Part shown: one piece after another, positions 23,201-38,341 of the stretch
Position numbering within the stretch: the first letter of the stretch is position 1
How the letters are laid out: every line of letters begins with the position of its first letter
Source of the DNA: Luzula sylvatica
Lineage: Eukaryota; Streptophyta; Magnoliopsida; Poales; Juncaceae
NCBI GenBank assembly: GCA_946800325.1
Contig: OX326957.1
Span: 63,431,570 to 63,495,569 of the forward strand
Length of the DNA stretch: 64,000 bases
Reading direction: 5' to 3'
Position numbers and translations under genes: made by a program
The notes under the pieces: model-generated
What the model was told of the DNA's origin: nothing
Databases searched by the model: none
Seen by the model: the letters and a program-made list of their open reading frames with translations, nothing else

Positions 23201-24301
23201 GTTGAAACTAGCGCAGAGAATGACGGCCAACTTTTGTGCAGGAGTTTGCGCCTCGTCAGCGCACAAGTGGAGCAAGTTGGTCGGTGCGGGTAACGTAGGC
23301 GAGGACGTTAAAGTGATGACACGTCAGAGTGTCGACGTGCCGGGCGAGCCACCTGGTGTGGTGTTGAGCGCAGCCACTTCGGTGTGGGTTCCGATTGCTC
23401 CGCATAGATTGTTCGATTTTCTCCGTGATGAGAGATTAAGGAGCGAGTGGGATATTTTATCTAATGGCGGGCCCATGCATGAGATGGCTCATATCGCAAA
23501 GGGACAGCACCATGGCAATTCGGTTTCCCTTCTTCGTGCTAGTGTACGTGTATTATTGTTGGATTGTTAGATTTATTATTAAGGACGAATGAATATGACA
23601 AAAAGTAGATATGGGTTAAAGCCAGACAAGAAACTAGGGGCCAAAAAAGAAGGAAGATAAAAAGCAAGGGTAGATCTGAAAAAAAAAACATGATAGGATA
23701 ATTAGAAGTTGACATGACGTGCTTAGAGAACTACACCTAAAAGGAGTGGTCCATTTCTATTTAGAGAGAGAGAGAGAGAGACTCAGTCTGAAATCTAGAC
23801 TTTTCTAGCTTCATTGGGCCCCTTACTTTTAGTTCAAATCATCACAAATATCCATCAATCACCATCAAATTATTATCTTGGCAAATCATACTAACTAGTT
23901 ATTATTATTATTATTATTTTCAGGCTGTGAATTCAAATCAAAGTAGCATGTTAATTCTCCAAGAGACATGTACGGACGAATCAGGATCGATGGTAGTGTA
24001 TGCACCGGTGGATATCCCAGCAATGCATCTAGTAATGAACGGTGGAGATTCGACCTACGTGGCACTTCTCCCGTCAGGATTTGCCATACTTCCTGACGGG
24101 CCCACCGTCAGCGGAAGCAACAACGGCGAAAGCAAAATGAACGGGTCTATTATGGGTGGATCTTTGTTAACCGTGGCTTTTCAAATACTGGTCAATAGCC
24201 AACCAACCGCGAAATTGACGATCGAGTCGGTGGAGACGGTTAATAACCTCATTTCTTGTACTATACAGAAGATTAAGGCCGCGTTGAATTGCGATGGATG
24301 A
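20245..24301 (+). CDS. HDG1: HD-ZIP IV homeodomain-START transcription factor, HDG1/ANL2 clade
   Basis: Nine coding exons, all in phase: 20245-20358, 20448-20674, 20765-20882, 20971-21612, 21678-21779, 21850-22065, 22924-23098, 23173-23543, 23924-24301; about 780 aa. The start [10 protein letters not shown] matches the MNFGSLFD-type start of ANL2. A homeodomain (about residues 96-155; [16 protein letters not shown], then [14 protein letters not shown]) is followed by the class IV leucine zipper-loop-zipper with a CNNC pair (C186, C189). The START domain runs from about residue 284, then the START-adjacent domain reaches the C-terminus ([13 protein letters not shown]). Nuclear DNA-binding regulators of this class act in the epidermis (L1 layer). 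'KPDGFVSEA' and '[15 protein letters not shown]' seem closer to HDG1 than to ANL2, from memory. No lesion was seen. Intron 6 (22066-22923) is the longest and holds no gene. Confidence 0.93.
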
Positions 24302-24887
24302 GTCGAGAGAAAGAAAGAGGGGGTGTCGTATTGGGTCGAGTCAAGAACGAACCGCGCGGAATAACCTTTGCTAGGTGGTAAAGATTCATGGAGAAGGAAA
24401 TGGACGAGTCCGTTTCTCGAGCATGAGCTTTAGCACACAGCAATGGTGGTGGTTCGGGTATTGACTCGGTCTTTTATTTGTTTCGTGTTGTTGGTGAATT
24501 GATGATGACCCTCTCCTGACACTTGTGCTGTTTTTTTGTTGAAGTAGGAGGCTGATCTTTTGTTGTGGGTTTAATTTGTTGTTTTTAGGGTTTAATTTTT
24601 TTTGGGTAGTTTTATTTTTTGTGTTCATGTATGGTTCGTTGTCATGGAATTGTGCTTTGGTGTTTTAGACTTTTGTGTTTTGATTAAATTGTTATGCCAA
24701 ATTTAAAAGCCTTGCAATCTATTAAAATGAAGAAATTGTTATACAAACGAGCATTTATGTTGTCTTAACTCGGGAAAAAAAGTTCGAAAAATAATTTATT
24801 TTTAAAAATATACCAAAACTAGATCAAACTGGATAACCAACACGTATCATATAATTATAAATTAATTAATACAATTAATATTTGTCA
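24302..24887 (+). other. 3' untranslated region and downstream spacer
   Basis: T-rich DNA following the HD-ZIP stop; poly(A) signals are likely in 24600-24720 but none is clear-cut. No other gene. Confidence 0.4.
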
Positions 24888-25800
24888 CGCCCCAAAATTG
24901 AAACGTGATTGCCGTATATCATTCATCATTAAGGATATATGATTCAGGGATGTTAACTGGGTTGGTCGGGTTCGGATAAGTCTATCCCATACCCGAACTC
25001 GAATTTTCAGGTATTATCTGAACCCGAACTAAAAATACCCGCACGTAAAAAATCATATCCGAACCCGAATGCGCGGGTAACAAATATACCCGAACCCGTT
25101 ACCAGAAATCACCAATAAAAAATCTAAAAATTATTATACAAATACGTAAAATCACAAACAATTTTAAATACATAAAGCAAGTAAATGTACAAATACATTA
25201 AAAATCCATATATTACAAATAATTAATCCATAAAAACATCCAAAATATTCACATTATTCGGTATTTTTGGATATTTTTCGGATAACGGGTATATCCGCGG
25301 GTAAAAATTTACCACAGTATCCGACCCGAACCCGGAGCGGGTATTTTTTTCTGGTATTATCCGCCCAATTCGGGTCGGATACCCGCGAATTCGGATTTTA
25401 CCCAACCCATTGACATCCCTATATACGAAGCACATATGTCCATTTTAATTGTCCAAAATGTCTTCCTAGCTTCAATTCCGCATATTTGATAAATTCACGC
25501 CAATAAACAAAATAAATGGATGAGTTTTAAAACTCAATAACCAGTTTTATAAATTTGACGCATATTCTTTATATATATATCGAATTTACTAAAAATATAA
25601 TAAATTAAATTAATAACTATTATTAAGAAAATAAGATTTATAAAATCTCAAAATTCATTTCTCATTTCAACTTTCCATTTTTTTGATAATTAAATTTTAG
25701 GTCGTCCGTTAATATTCTCGGGTTCACGACACGAAATTTCCAATGTTGTACACATCCGACAACACGTGAATCCGAACGGACTGCTTAAGATCGTTGTTTA
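24888..25800. mobile_element. Possible LTR-type fragment beginning TGTCACGCCCC
   Basis: TGTCACGCCCCAAAAT is a common start of plant Ty3-type LTRs. The expected inverted CA end was not found, and a hAT-like insertion splits the sequence. Low confidence; the right limit is arbitrary. Confidence 0.25.
24943..25420. mobile_element. hAT-like MITE, ~480 bp
   Basis: Left end CAGGGATGTTAACTGGGTTGG and right end (inverted) AGGGATGTCAATGGGTTGGG form TIRs. The interior is rich in repeated 'acccgaac' / 'gttcgggt' motifs typical of this MITE type. Outside the ends lie 'atatatga' and 'atatacga', an imperfect 8-bp target duplication, as for hAT. The 70-aa ORF within it (25223-25435) is incidental. Confidence 0.55.
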
Positions 25801-25894
25801 GGATGGCCAAAAAGTACTGGTTGATTCCTAAAATTCGCTCATCATATCAAAATATTTTTCTCTTCTCTTAAATACACGTCACAACTCATTTATA
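25421..25894. other. Intergenic, nothing recognised
   Basis: Possibly the second half of the LTR-like fragment that starts at 24888. No ORF or clear repeat. Confidence 0.3.
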
Positions 25895-26062
25895 AAAAAA
25901 ATTCTCCAAAAACCCCTAACTTTTTTGGAATTTATCAACTCCCCTAACTTTTAGATTACTTCCAAAAACCCCTAGAAATTGAGGTTGAATTTTTTTTTTT
26001 ATACCCCCCTAATAGTGTTATCTTTAACTTTTCATCCAAATTGTTCTTTTTTGGGACCAAAA

Positions 26063-27116
26063 TGAAGGAAATACAGTTTCAGGATCAACCGTAAAAGTGT
26101 ACACAAGGATAAACGAATGTAAGCGTACATTCGTGGTCATATCTTTCAGTAGTAAAATCCAATTTGAATGGTTCAAATTGGGTTAGATAGATAATAAGAT
26201 TATCTACAACATTCATATAGAAATATATTTCATATGAACGAAGTATCAGTGTCGTTTCTATGAAATACCGAAAGGCTGCAACAGTATGACATACAGTTAG
26301 TAAAACAGTAATAACTTTTGCATACGAACTCCAATTGGGCCAGGCCAAATTGGGTCGTGTAGATAATAAGATTATCTACAACTTTCGTGTTGGTTGATTT
26401 TCTGTCAGAGGAATTTACCAATTTCGTATGGACAGAATACTGGACAGATTAATGCAACTTTCTGTGTGAAAGAGTGTATATTGTATATACATGTCTTTTG
26501 GCCAATCCTAATCCTATGTGATATAAATAGGATGTTTCTCTCTCTCTATCACAGTTCAATCCAGATGTGAATTCATTCAGTTAATTCAGAATATTCCAGA
26601 AATATTAAGAAACATCTTTTTATTGAGTGAAATGGTGTAAAGAGAGAGAACCGAGAAAAACAGTTTTTCTCGTAGAAGAGAATCAATCAATCGAGCAAGT
26701 TCGCCGGTGCTTCGTCTAGGCAGTTGCACCCGCGACCGACGTCTTACGAGTCAAGGTGGATACAAGTAGAGGAGCAACATTTGGGGCTCTTTCGGTTGTG
26801 ATCGATTCGGAGGAACGAAATCTGTCGGAGACGGAAACGAGCGAATCGAAAACGGGACGCATGAAGACGACCGGAGGCGTGTCAAGACGGTGGGAGACGT
26901 GTGGTATGGGACGCACGGGCTAGTCACCAACGTGACACCGAAGGAAGAGAAGGATACGAGCGATCAACCCATCGTGCGTGATCAATTTCACGCTGGTAAT
27001 CGTCTATCCTTCCATTGCATCGTACCCTCGAAGTCATGGCGTGATCTTGGATTTAGGGAACCGGACCGGGCCTTCATATCCGCTGCGCGGGCCCGGGGAT
27101 GGGTGAATTCCCAACA
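26063..27116 (+). mobile_element. Solo LTR, family L (copy 2), target duplication CAAAA
   Basis: 1054 bp, TGAAGGAAAT to ATTCCCAACA, flanked on both sides by CAAAA (26058-26062 and 27117-27121). Its sequence parallels copies 1, 3 and 4, including the block 'accggaccgggccttcat' near the right end. No internal retroelement sequence lies beside it, so it is a solo LTR formed by LTR-LTR recombination. Confidence 0.85.
26522..26530 (+). promoter_or_regulatory. TATA box of the solo LTR
   Basis: TATAAATAG, followed by a CT tract, at the same relative place as in copy 1. It is a potential promoter reading to the right. Confidence 0.45.
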
Positions 27117-27410
27117 CAAAATACCCTCACAATTTATTTTATATTTGAATTTATTCTATAAACTATTAACTAAATAATATTTTAGAATATAATATTTCAT
27201 AACATCATATTATTCTATAATTTATTATATGGCTTTTTATATGAAATTTATGTAAAGGAAATTAAAAACGTAATATGAAATAGTATTTAATTAATTTGTA
27301 GGGGGTAAAAAATAATTCAATTCAATTTCTAGGAGGGCTTTGAAGTAATCTAGAAGTTACGATTTTTTTGATGAATTTCAAAAAAAAATAGAGGGTTTTG
27401 GATTCTCCTA

Positions 27411-28511
27411 AAATAACATAAATATATATGTCACGAAATCAATTCTTCGGAATCATCAATTCAATTCCAAACAAAATAATACTTCGAGTAAAAAGAAACA
27501 ATAAATATAGAGAAGTCCGGTTACTTAATATTTAACGGATCGGTTTTATGTACTATTTTGGCCGCTATTAGTCTGTTCGATTTTGAAGAGAAGAATACAA
27601 CGAGATAAAATACTTGTATCGAAATTGACTCTAAAAATTAAATTTACTCTCTTTTTATTTAATTTTCATTGTATTTTTATTTCATTTTTTATGTGAAATA
27701 AGGAGGCGGCTACATGAGAAAAGAATAGTGAAGTATTAAATACTTGTCATTTTGCGATTTAGTCGTTTTAATTTTGATATTTATGAATTGATAATATTTA
27801 ATATTTAGTTTTGTCTTGATTCATTATTTGATTTCGTTCCAAATATATAGTGTAAATAATTAAAGACCTGATTAAAATGTATTTATGATCAATTAATTTT
27901 TAATTATCATGCTATAAGTGTGGTAATTGAAATATAAAGGATGTGTTGAGGAAATCTTGGGGCATGATAATTAAAAAATTATATAACTATATAATTAATT
28001 ATTAATAATAATTTAAATGAATGTTTATTATATATAATTATTTATTAACTGTACGACACGTGTTAGTTATCATGTTAATTAAGATATGTTAATTAAGATA
28101 TGCAAAATGTGATGGTAAAATGTGACACGTAAAATTAATTCATTAAAAAAATTGACTGGATTTTGTGGACTTAAAAAATCCGGAGATTTATCTGACTAAC
28201 ATACTGGAAACTTGTTCACTAGATCCAAGTTTGTATGAGTACACGAAAGAAATCAAGAACCACTTATTCTTGAAAAGAGAAATCAAGAATTATCATTCCA
28301 TATTCGATAAATATCCGCATTTTAGTTTTGTGCCGAGTGAAATTTTGTTTGTTCATAGAGCAAGGATTAATCAAGTGTAAAGATTGGAAGTAACGGATTG
28401 TGTTGCTTCAATTATATACTATTTTCTTTTAAATTACATGTCGCTTTTATCGATATCGTATTCGCATCCGTACGACACAAACATCATTTTTTTTTTTTGT
28501 CTCTGAGGATT
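27411..28511. other. Intergenic, AT-rich, with one unrecognised short ORF
   Basis: The plus-strand open frame 28165-28380 (71 aa, including 'NHLFLKREIKNYHSIFDKYP') starts at a non-ATG codon and has a protein-like composition. I cannot assign it; it may be a gene or transposon fragment. The rest is AT-rich and featureless. Confidence 0.3.
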
Positions 28512-28961
28512 AGGCTTTGTTTGGTTTGGGGGTAACGAGAGGGAAGAAAAGGAATGGAGAAATATCAAAATTCTCAAGGGTAAAAAATTTATCTTATTCA
28601 TGCTTGATTTGAACGGAGGGGAGGGAAGGTAAATGAGAGGATATAAATTATATGTATTATATTATATATTTATTTTTAAAATAATTTATATAAATATAAC
28701 AAATTAATTTTTAAAATTATGATAACATAAATTTTCAATATACAATATGTTAGAAAACACCAAAAAAATTCAAAAAATGATATTTTTGAAAATAATTAAT
28801 TTTTGCCTAAACATATTTTTTATCATCTCTATTTGATGCATTACTTGAGATGTCAATTTCTCTTCTCTTCCCTTCTATTTTCTTTCTCTACCCCAAACCA
28901 AGCATGAAATTATTCCCTTCCCTTCATTTTCCCTCCTCTACCCCCCAATCAAGCAAAGTCT
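28512..28961. mobile_element. MITE, ~450 bp, ends GGCTTTGTTTGGTTTGGGGG
   Basis: The left end 'ggctttgtttggtttggggg' is mirrored by the right end 'ccccccaatcaagcaaagtc'. The inner parts 'gggaagaaaaggaatgg' and 'cccttctattttctttc' are also loosely inverted. The 'ctttgtttggt' terminal motif is common among plant Tourist/hAT-type MITEs. No coding region; target duplication not resolved. Confidence 0.6.
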
Positions 28962-29531
28962 GTTGCTAGTTGCAGCTCCTCTATTTACTAGAAGCAATCA
29001 ATCATTTTCTAGTTTAGAATAACTTAACCGATGCGTTCTAGTGAAATCACATAACTGAATTAACATTAATTAAAACATTAATAAATAACAGCCCGCAGAT
29101 ACCTCAAAGCCATGGCCGTCATCAATTGTATGTAAAATCAAATAGAGTGCATTCCGTGGATATGCACTTCTATTGCACGTCATCAATTGGGGAGCGACAA
29201 GTGGCAGTTGATTTTTAAAATTTGACCGAATTTGCACTCCGAGCGCACGACGTCGCTCATCAAAATTGTATACCTTATTTAAAGGTACGATATACCTTTT
29301 TGATGTATCTTATAATTTTTAGGTGTATGATATATATTCTTTTAAAATATAATACATGCTATATATATTTTACATATATATCTTTGTTTGTTATATTGTC
29401 TTAGACGCATCATATACATTTTATATGTATGATATACCTTTCTTAAATGCAAATACATATTATACTTTTTATATGTATAATATACATTTATATATGTATG
29501 TTATATTTTTTAAGGTAAAATTGTATAAATA
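28962..29531. other. Intergenic, AT-rich, nothing recognised
   Basis: 29270-29525 consists of repeated 'tatgatatacctttt' and 'catatacattttatatg' type motifs. The predicted short frames in it are low-complexity artefacts. Confidence 0.4.
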
Positions 29532-30609
29532 TGAAGGGAATTCACCCGTTCCCGGGCCCACGCAGCGGATATGAAGGCCCGGTCCGGTTCCCAAATTCCG
29601 AGATCACGTCTCGACTTCGAGATTACGATGCAAAGTAGGATAGACGATTACCCGCGTGAAATTGGTCACGTACGACGGGTTGATCGCTCGCATCCTTCTC
29701 TTCTTCGGTGTCACGTTGGTGACTAGCCCGTACGTCCCATACCACACGTCTCCCACTGTTTTGACACGCGTCCGGTTGTCTTCGTGCGTCCCATGTCCAC
29801 ACGCTTGCACAGCCTTTTGCTCCTTCGGTTTGATCACAACGAAGAGCCACAAGTGTCGTTCCTCTACCCGTATCCACCGTGAGTCGTAGCACCTCGGTCG
29901 CGGATGCACCTGCCTAGACGATGCACCGGCAAACTTGCATGATTGCGTTTGATTCTCTAAACTGAGAAAACACTTTTTTCTCTTTCTCTCTTTCTCTTCG
30001 CACTCTTTCAACACCTTGATAAGAGTCTCTCTAATTTCTGGACTGAATTAGACTTTAATTGATCTGAATTGTCTGTATAGTCTGAATACTAATTGACTGA
30101 ATAGAGAGAGAGAGAAACATCTTATTTATTCAACATAGGATAAGGATGGGCAAAAATGTATGTATATCTACTATACACCTTTTCAAACAGAAACTGCATA
30201 CACCCTTTCAGTATTCTGTTGAAACGAAATTGTTAAATCGTTCCAACCGACTTAAAACCTTCATGAAAGTTGTAGATAATATTATTATCTTTCCAACCCA
30301 ATTTGGCCCAGCCCAATTGGAATTCGGATGCGAAAGTTATGACGGTTTTACTAACTGTATGTCAAACTGTCGCACCCTTTCGGTATTTCATTAAAACGAC
30401 ACTGATACTTCGCTCAAATGAAATATATTTCTACATGAAAGTTCTAGATAATCTCATTATCTATCTAACCCAATTTGAACCATTCAAATTGGAGTCGTTA
30501 TCTGAAAGTTATATCAATTTTACTAAAACTGTTTCTTATGCCCACGAACGCGTTCGTTTTTTTTTTCTACGTACCATTTTAGCGTTGATCCAAAACTGTA
30601 TTTCCTTCA
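29532..30609 (-). mobile_element. Solo LTR, family L (copy 3), target duplication AAATA
   Basis: 1078 bp, TGAAGGGAAT to ATTTCCTTCA, flanked by AAATA at 29527-29531 and 30610-30614. It is the inverse orientation of copy 1 and, with copy 1, forms a subfamily with TGAAGG at the end where copies 2 and 4 have TGTTGGG. ORFs of 60-136 aa inside it recur in the other copies in other frames and are not genes. Confidence 0.87.
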
Positions 30610-32046
30610 AAATACAATTTGTAACTTTTTGCAGCGTACATTTGGAATGCACAAATGCGATCAAAATTGCAAAAAATTAAACTGCCATTTTATCGTGATC
30701 GTATTGATGGCATATGGAATGCTCTCCCATGAAGTGCATTAGTAGATCCCAATTAAATGTTTATCTTCCTAAATTGTTACGGTAATTAATTGACCTTGGC
30801 ATATCCTTATCATATCGTATGCCTACAGTAATATAATTTAATTCGAAATAATTAACTTAATAGATCATCCTTGTTTAGTAGTTAACGGTTTCATGCATGC
30901 GAAGATAGTTCTTTATTCTTCAATTGTCAATTAATTGTTTGAATGTTTTCACTTCTTTCTTAATGCATGTGAATCTATCTGTCCTTGCTATTTGTGATTA
31001 ATTCCATCTAAAATCCATAATACAATTCATGAAGAAGTCTTCACGGGCCTGGCCTTTCCATCCATAAATTCATTTCATTTGAAATTTGAAATTAGCCCCA
31101 TAAACAAAAATGGTTTTACCGGTTGAGTAATCATATCATATGACTATACAAATCAACCATAAATATAATACAAATATTTAATTTAATTTAATATTTATTT
31201 AAAATCACACATAACGAATTAATACTGTTAATTTAGACATTTGTGTGATCTTATGATTGGTCATTATTTTTATTTTCAATACAATTGTACAATAAACAAT
31301 TCAATCTCTCCTAACCCATTACAAACACTGCCTGTACCAGGCGTATGGACTGACAACCAAACAATTGAGAAACATTCAAACACAATATCTACACCGAGTC
31401 CATATAAATAAGTATCCGAGCCCTAGAACGAATAAAACGAGGAGGCCGGTTCTTGGCGGGATTAAAATTAGAACGAAAAAAATACTAGTCAGAGACACTA
31501 ACCCGTATATTTCGCCTATAAGCTACTCCATCTGCGCCGTCCGATTAATTCATCGTCATAAAATCCGACGGACAGGATGGTTTCTCTAGCTCGAGATTCG
31601 GCCCCTTCCAAAGAGGTGGAAATGATTGGGGTTAGCATTGCGAGGGTTTGACCGTCTATCCAGCGATGCTCCCTATTATTTTTCCCTACTCCCGTCTCGT
31701 ATAAACCGTACCTTAAATTTTGAAAATGTTGCTACAGTGTTCGTAGACCGGGTGTGGTCAAAATGGGATAGGAAAAGGAGGTCGGAAGGGAAAAAAAAGA
31801 TGGGGCTTTTTTTGTTCCATACTAGAAGCAGAGAGACGGACAGGAGAGAGAAAGGGAAAAGGGTAAAGAGAGTTTTCCGCCATTGTTTTCTCCACCTTCA
31901 TCGGCGCTCGGTATAGTGCATGGAGAGGAAGAGTTTTTAAGTGACAACGCTTCTGATTCATTAGCCATTGATTGATGTTTGGTATTTGTATTGCTATTGA
32001 GAAAGACGAGAAGAAGGTTCGGTTGATTCGTTGAAAAGGGACGAGG
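30610..32046 (+). promoter_or_regulatory. Intergenic region and 5' region of the GSK3-like kinase gene
   Basis: 30610-31330 is AT-rich with nothing recognised. 31330-32046 is less AT-rich and contains 'ccatataaataagt' (about 31400) as a TATA-like motif and purine-rich leader sequence close to the kinase ATG. Promoter limits cannot be fixed by reading. Confidence 0.3.
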
Positions 32047-34423
<2,377 letters not shown>

Positions 34424-36699
34424 TAAAATGCGGCTGAGAAATTAATTTTATTTGGATTAAAAAAAGGTTTCTCATGAGAATTTTTTGCGGGATGGAGAAA
34501 AATGCGAATTTATTTTTCGCATCGTTAACACGTTTTTTTTTTTTTAATTATCTATTTCCACGATTAGCTTTGTTCTATCTTTTTTGGGGTTCTCACCTTA
34601 ATTGGCTTGTTATCAAATTGAATTGGTTTCTTGCTTGGTTGGTTTATATGAATGTATATGTTTCGTATCTACTATGAATTAATGAACGAACCACTTTTCA
34701 ATTGCTATATATTGACATTAACTTTCAATATCATATTATTATTATTATTTTGGAATATTATCAACAAAAAGAAAATTAACAAAATAATTTAATGACAACA
34801 CTTTGATAATTAAAAATTGAATAATATATTTCGTGCAATGTCCAGATTTTAGTGTCCTATGATGAAAATTTATGATTAAAAATATGATTTTTACAAAATT
34901 ATATACCCTTAATATATTTAAAATATTTTAAATGGACTCGTCTAAATGATAGTCCATTGTAAACTGGTGCGAAATTACAGTTGCACAACTTGCTAATTTC
35001 GCGGAAAAAAGCAACAAAAAAAAAAAAAAGTACAGCTGCTAGATTTGAAATCCCACATTTTTGAAATGTTAGTATTTTGGTCATATTTTGTTTCAATTTG
35101 TTTTCTTGCATACATGTCCTGAATTTAAACCTCACTTTAAATAAAATAATAATAAGAAAAAACATTAGGTTTGTTCGGCAACACAAGGAATAGAAGAATA
35201 GCGAAATAGAGAATAATGTATATTCAACTTTATTCCAATAATGTTCGGTAATATTAATGAAATAAGATTATTTGTTTAAAAGATATAAATAATAACTAAT
35301 GACCAAACTATTCTTGTTCATAATTTAACAAGTTAAAAAACTAAAACTAGTATCATGATAAGATGAATTATTTTAATTAATTAAAACAAGTACCATAATA
35401 ATAATAAAAAAAATAACGGATCAAATTATAATTTCATTTGAACTATTCATTGGAGGGAGAAGATATTAAATTAAATATATATATTAAAATTTAATCCGTG
35501 TAAGCAAATACAAAGGAACAATATATATATAGGGGTAGGTTGGGTTGAGATCTTATTTTCGAGTCTTTTATTTTGAGTCCGTATCTAGACCCTCCATCTG
35601 ATTTTAGCTAACGGCTGAGATTTATTGTAAAGAAAAGCTACCCAAACACACCCTTCTTCCCTTTATCTAGGGCTCGCCATGAATGGAGACCTACTCTCTT
35701 CACCAGCCCTAGACTTCACTTTTGCGTCTGAGTCTCTTCACAATCCAATCCCTCTCCCTCTCGTGCGATCAGCCCGCTTTTCCCTTGCGTTCGTGCTTTT
35801 GTTGTTTATCTATTTTTTACGAGATGCTCGGCTTGTTTGTTCTATTCAGACTACTGGTACGAACAGCGACCTATTCAAAGAACTCGACGCGTCGCCAGAA
35901 ATCTCCATCAGAATCCGCCGAGTAAAGAAGTAGAGTGAAATGCTATCTCTTCTCTCTTTTCTAGCTCGTTAAAAAGGACAGAAGACCGATCACTGCTGAA
36001 ATTGTAAGGTAACTCTTCTTTGATTTTAGGGTTCCCCCGATTTTGTCGTTTTGGGTTTAGAGTTTCTATAATTGAAAGTGGTTGAGGCTTAATTTAGGTT
36101 AATTTAAAGGGAATTGAAGTTCATTGTGGTTGATTTTCGGTGGTTGTTGGATGTCATATCATGAAAATCACTAAATCCGTGATTTTGGGTTTAGAGGATA
36201 GATAATGGGGGAAAATTTCAGGTTTAATTTATGTGTTACTTGGACACGTTGACTGTAATTGAAGTGGATTTTGGGGTGTTGAAATGGGGGATGTGCTAGT
36301 TTATTTAGTTAATGATTTTAACTCATATTATCACATTTTTGTAGATGGATTCATGTCCTCTCAAGCTTCAATCGGAATTTTAATTCGATATGAAGTTTAC
36401 TACAAGTTTGAGCATACACTGCATAATTCTCTGTGACCCACCATTTCAAAATCTAAAAATACAATGTTTGCTGTTACAAGATAACAAATTCTGCACTTAA
36501 ATTACGATCTCTCACTTTCTCACTGATTCGTGATTACCCACCGTTGTTCCAAAATAAGACTAAATTTCAACAAGATTCTTAAGTCAATTGGAATCCGCCT
36601 CAAAAAATAAGTCAAAACTTAAAAAATAACAACATTCCAATAAGTCAATTGGAATCCGCCTCCCGAGGGAGGAAATCTCAAAAAATTAAAATAACTAGT
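34424..36699. other. Intergenic, transposon debris, no recognised gene
   Basis: 34424-34740 is probable kinase 3' UTR. 35170-35540 is AT-rich with a TIR-like start 'aggtttgttcggcaacac'. From 35535 there is a block beginning 'gtaggttgggttgagatc' with 'cctccatctgatttt', typical of a dispersed repeat, and small open frames (35679-35933) with no recognisable domain. 36575-36660 has a direct repeat of 'aagtcaattggaatccgcct'. Confidence 0.35.
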
Positions 36700-38222
36700 T
36701 TTCGTGCCGATAAAAGTGATGGCTGCCAAAAGAAATTTTCGTGCAGATATAACTAACCGCTGCCAAAAGAAAGTCTTCGTGCAGATATAACTAACGGCTG
36801 CCAAAGGTAGTTTTCGTGCCCATAAAAAGAAACAGCTGCCAAAAGAAAGTATTCCTGCCGAATATAACTAACAGCTGCCAAAACGTAATATTCGTGCCCA
36901 TAATAAGAAACCGCTGCCAAAAGAAAGTATTCTTGCCGATACAGCTAACCGCTGCGAAAAGGTAGGTTTCGTGCGCATAAAAAGAAACTGCTGCCAAAAG
37001 AATGTTTTCGTGCCGATATAACTGACGGCTGTCAAAACGTAGTTTTCGTAACTATAAAAGTAAACCGCTGCCAAAAGAAACTTTTCGTGCCGATACAACT
37101 GACGGCTGCCAAAAGAAAGTTTTCGTGCCGAACCAACTGACGGCTGCCAAAACAAGTTTTCGTGCCGAAACAACTGACGGCTGCCAAAAAAAAGTTTTCG
37201 TGCCGATGCAACTGACGGCTGTCAAAACGTAGTATTCGTGCCGATACAACTCACCGCTGCCAAAACAAAGTTTTCCTGCCGATACAACTCACCGCTGCCA
37301 AAAGGAAGTTTTCGTGCGGATACAACTGACGGCTGCCAAAACGAAGTTTTCGTGCCGATAATAAGAAACCGCTGCCAATAGAACGTTTCGTGGCCATACA
37401 ACTAACGGCTGCCAAAGGTAGTTTTCCGTGTCGATAAAAAGACACAGCTGCCAAAAGAATGTTTTCGTGCCGATAAAAAGAAACCGCTGCCATAAAATAG
37501 TTTTCGTGCCCATAAAAAAAACCGCTGCCATAAAATAGTTTTCGTGCCCATAAAAAACCCGCTGCCAAAACAAAGTATTCCTACTGATAAAAATAAGGGC
37601 TGCCAAATGATAGTTTCCGTGTCGATAAAAATAAACCGCTGCAAAAAGTAAGTTTTCCTGCCGATACAACTAGCAGCTGCCAAAAGAAAGTTTTCCTGTC
37701 CATAAAAAGAAACCGCTGCCAAAAAAAGTATTCCTGCCGATAAAACTAACGCCTGCCAAAAATAAGTATTCCTGCCGATAAAACTAACGGCTGCCAAAAA
37801 TAAGTTTTAGTTCCAATAAAAAGAAACCGCAGTCAAAAGAAAGTTTTCGTGCCCATACAACTAACCGCTGCCATAAGATAGTTTTCGTACCCTTAAAAAG
37901 AAACCGCTGCCAAAATAAAGTTTTCCTGCCGATAAAAATAACTGCTGCCAAATGATATTTTTCGTGTCCATAAAAATAAACAGCTGCCAAAAGTAAGTTT
38001 TCCTGGCGATACAACTAGCGGCTGCCAAAAGATAGTGTTCGTGTCCATAAAAAGAAACAGCTGCCAAAAATAAGTTTTCCTGCCGATAAAAATAACCGCT
38101 GCCAAAAAGTAGTGTTTGTGCCCATAAAAACAAACCGCTGCCAAAAGAATGTTTTCGTGCCTATACAACTAACCGCTGCCAAAAGAAATTTTGGTGCCGA
38201 TAAAAAGAAATTTGCGTGCCTA
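36700..38222. repeat. Minisatellite, ~39-bp units, about 40 copies
   Basis: Units share 'gctgccaaaa', a variable centre 'gaaagttttcgtgcc', and one of two tails: 'gataaaaagaaac' or 'gatacaactaac'. The two tail types often alternate, giving a dimeric higher-order period of about 78 bp. Because the unit is a multiple of three, several long minus-strand frames (up to 131 aa, with repeats like 'FWQRFLF', 'LAAVS') stay open; these are not genes. The array abuts the duplicated WD40 region. Confidence 0.9.
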
Positions 38223-38308
38223 TACAACGGCGTTGCTGTCGAGGTCACAACGACGGCTAGGTCAAGCTGTAAATCTGGGCGAGACGAAGATTTTCGAGTC
38301 TGACGCCT

Positions 38309-38341
<33 letters not shown>

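Larger units (their letters stand above)
25895..27410. mobile_element. Mutator-like MITE split by a solo LTR
   Basis: The left arm (about 25895-26020: 'ttctccaaaaacccctaac', 'tagattacttccaaaa', 'cctagaaattgaggttgaa', 'tacccccctaa') and right arm (about 27297-27410) are inverted copies of one another over about 110 bp. Between them are the solo LTR 26063-27116 and a short AT-rich piece. Removing the LTR and one CAAAA restores a continuous element of about 460 bp. The outermost ends are approximate. Confidence 0.6.

Noticed and set aside
28165..28380. 71-aa frame as a small gene
   Set aside because: Begins with a non-ATG codon (TTG) and has no recognisable domain; kept only as a note on the intergenic stretch.
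29604..30014. 136-aa Arg/Lys-rich frame, with similar frames at 3269, 3525 and 26890
   Set aside because: All fall inside family L LTRs and change frame from copy to copy.
36619..38248. Many overlapping minus-strand frames of 60-131 aa with Trp/Phe/Leu-rich repeats
   Set aside because: They are translations of the minisatellite in all three frames; the unit length divisible by three keeps them open. No start context or domain.
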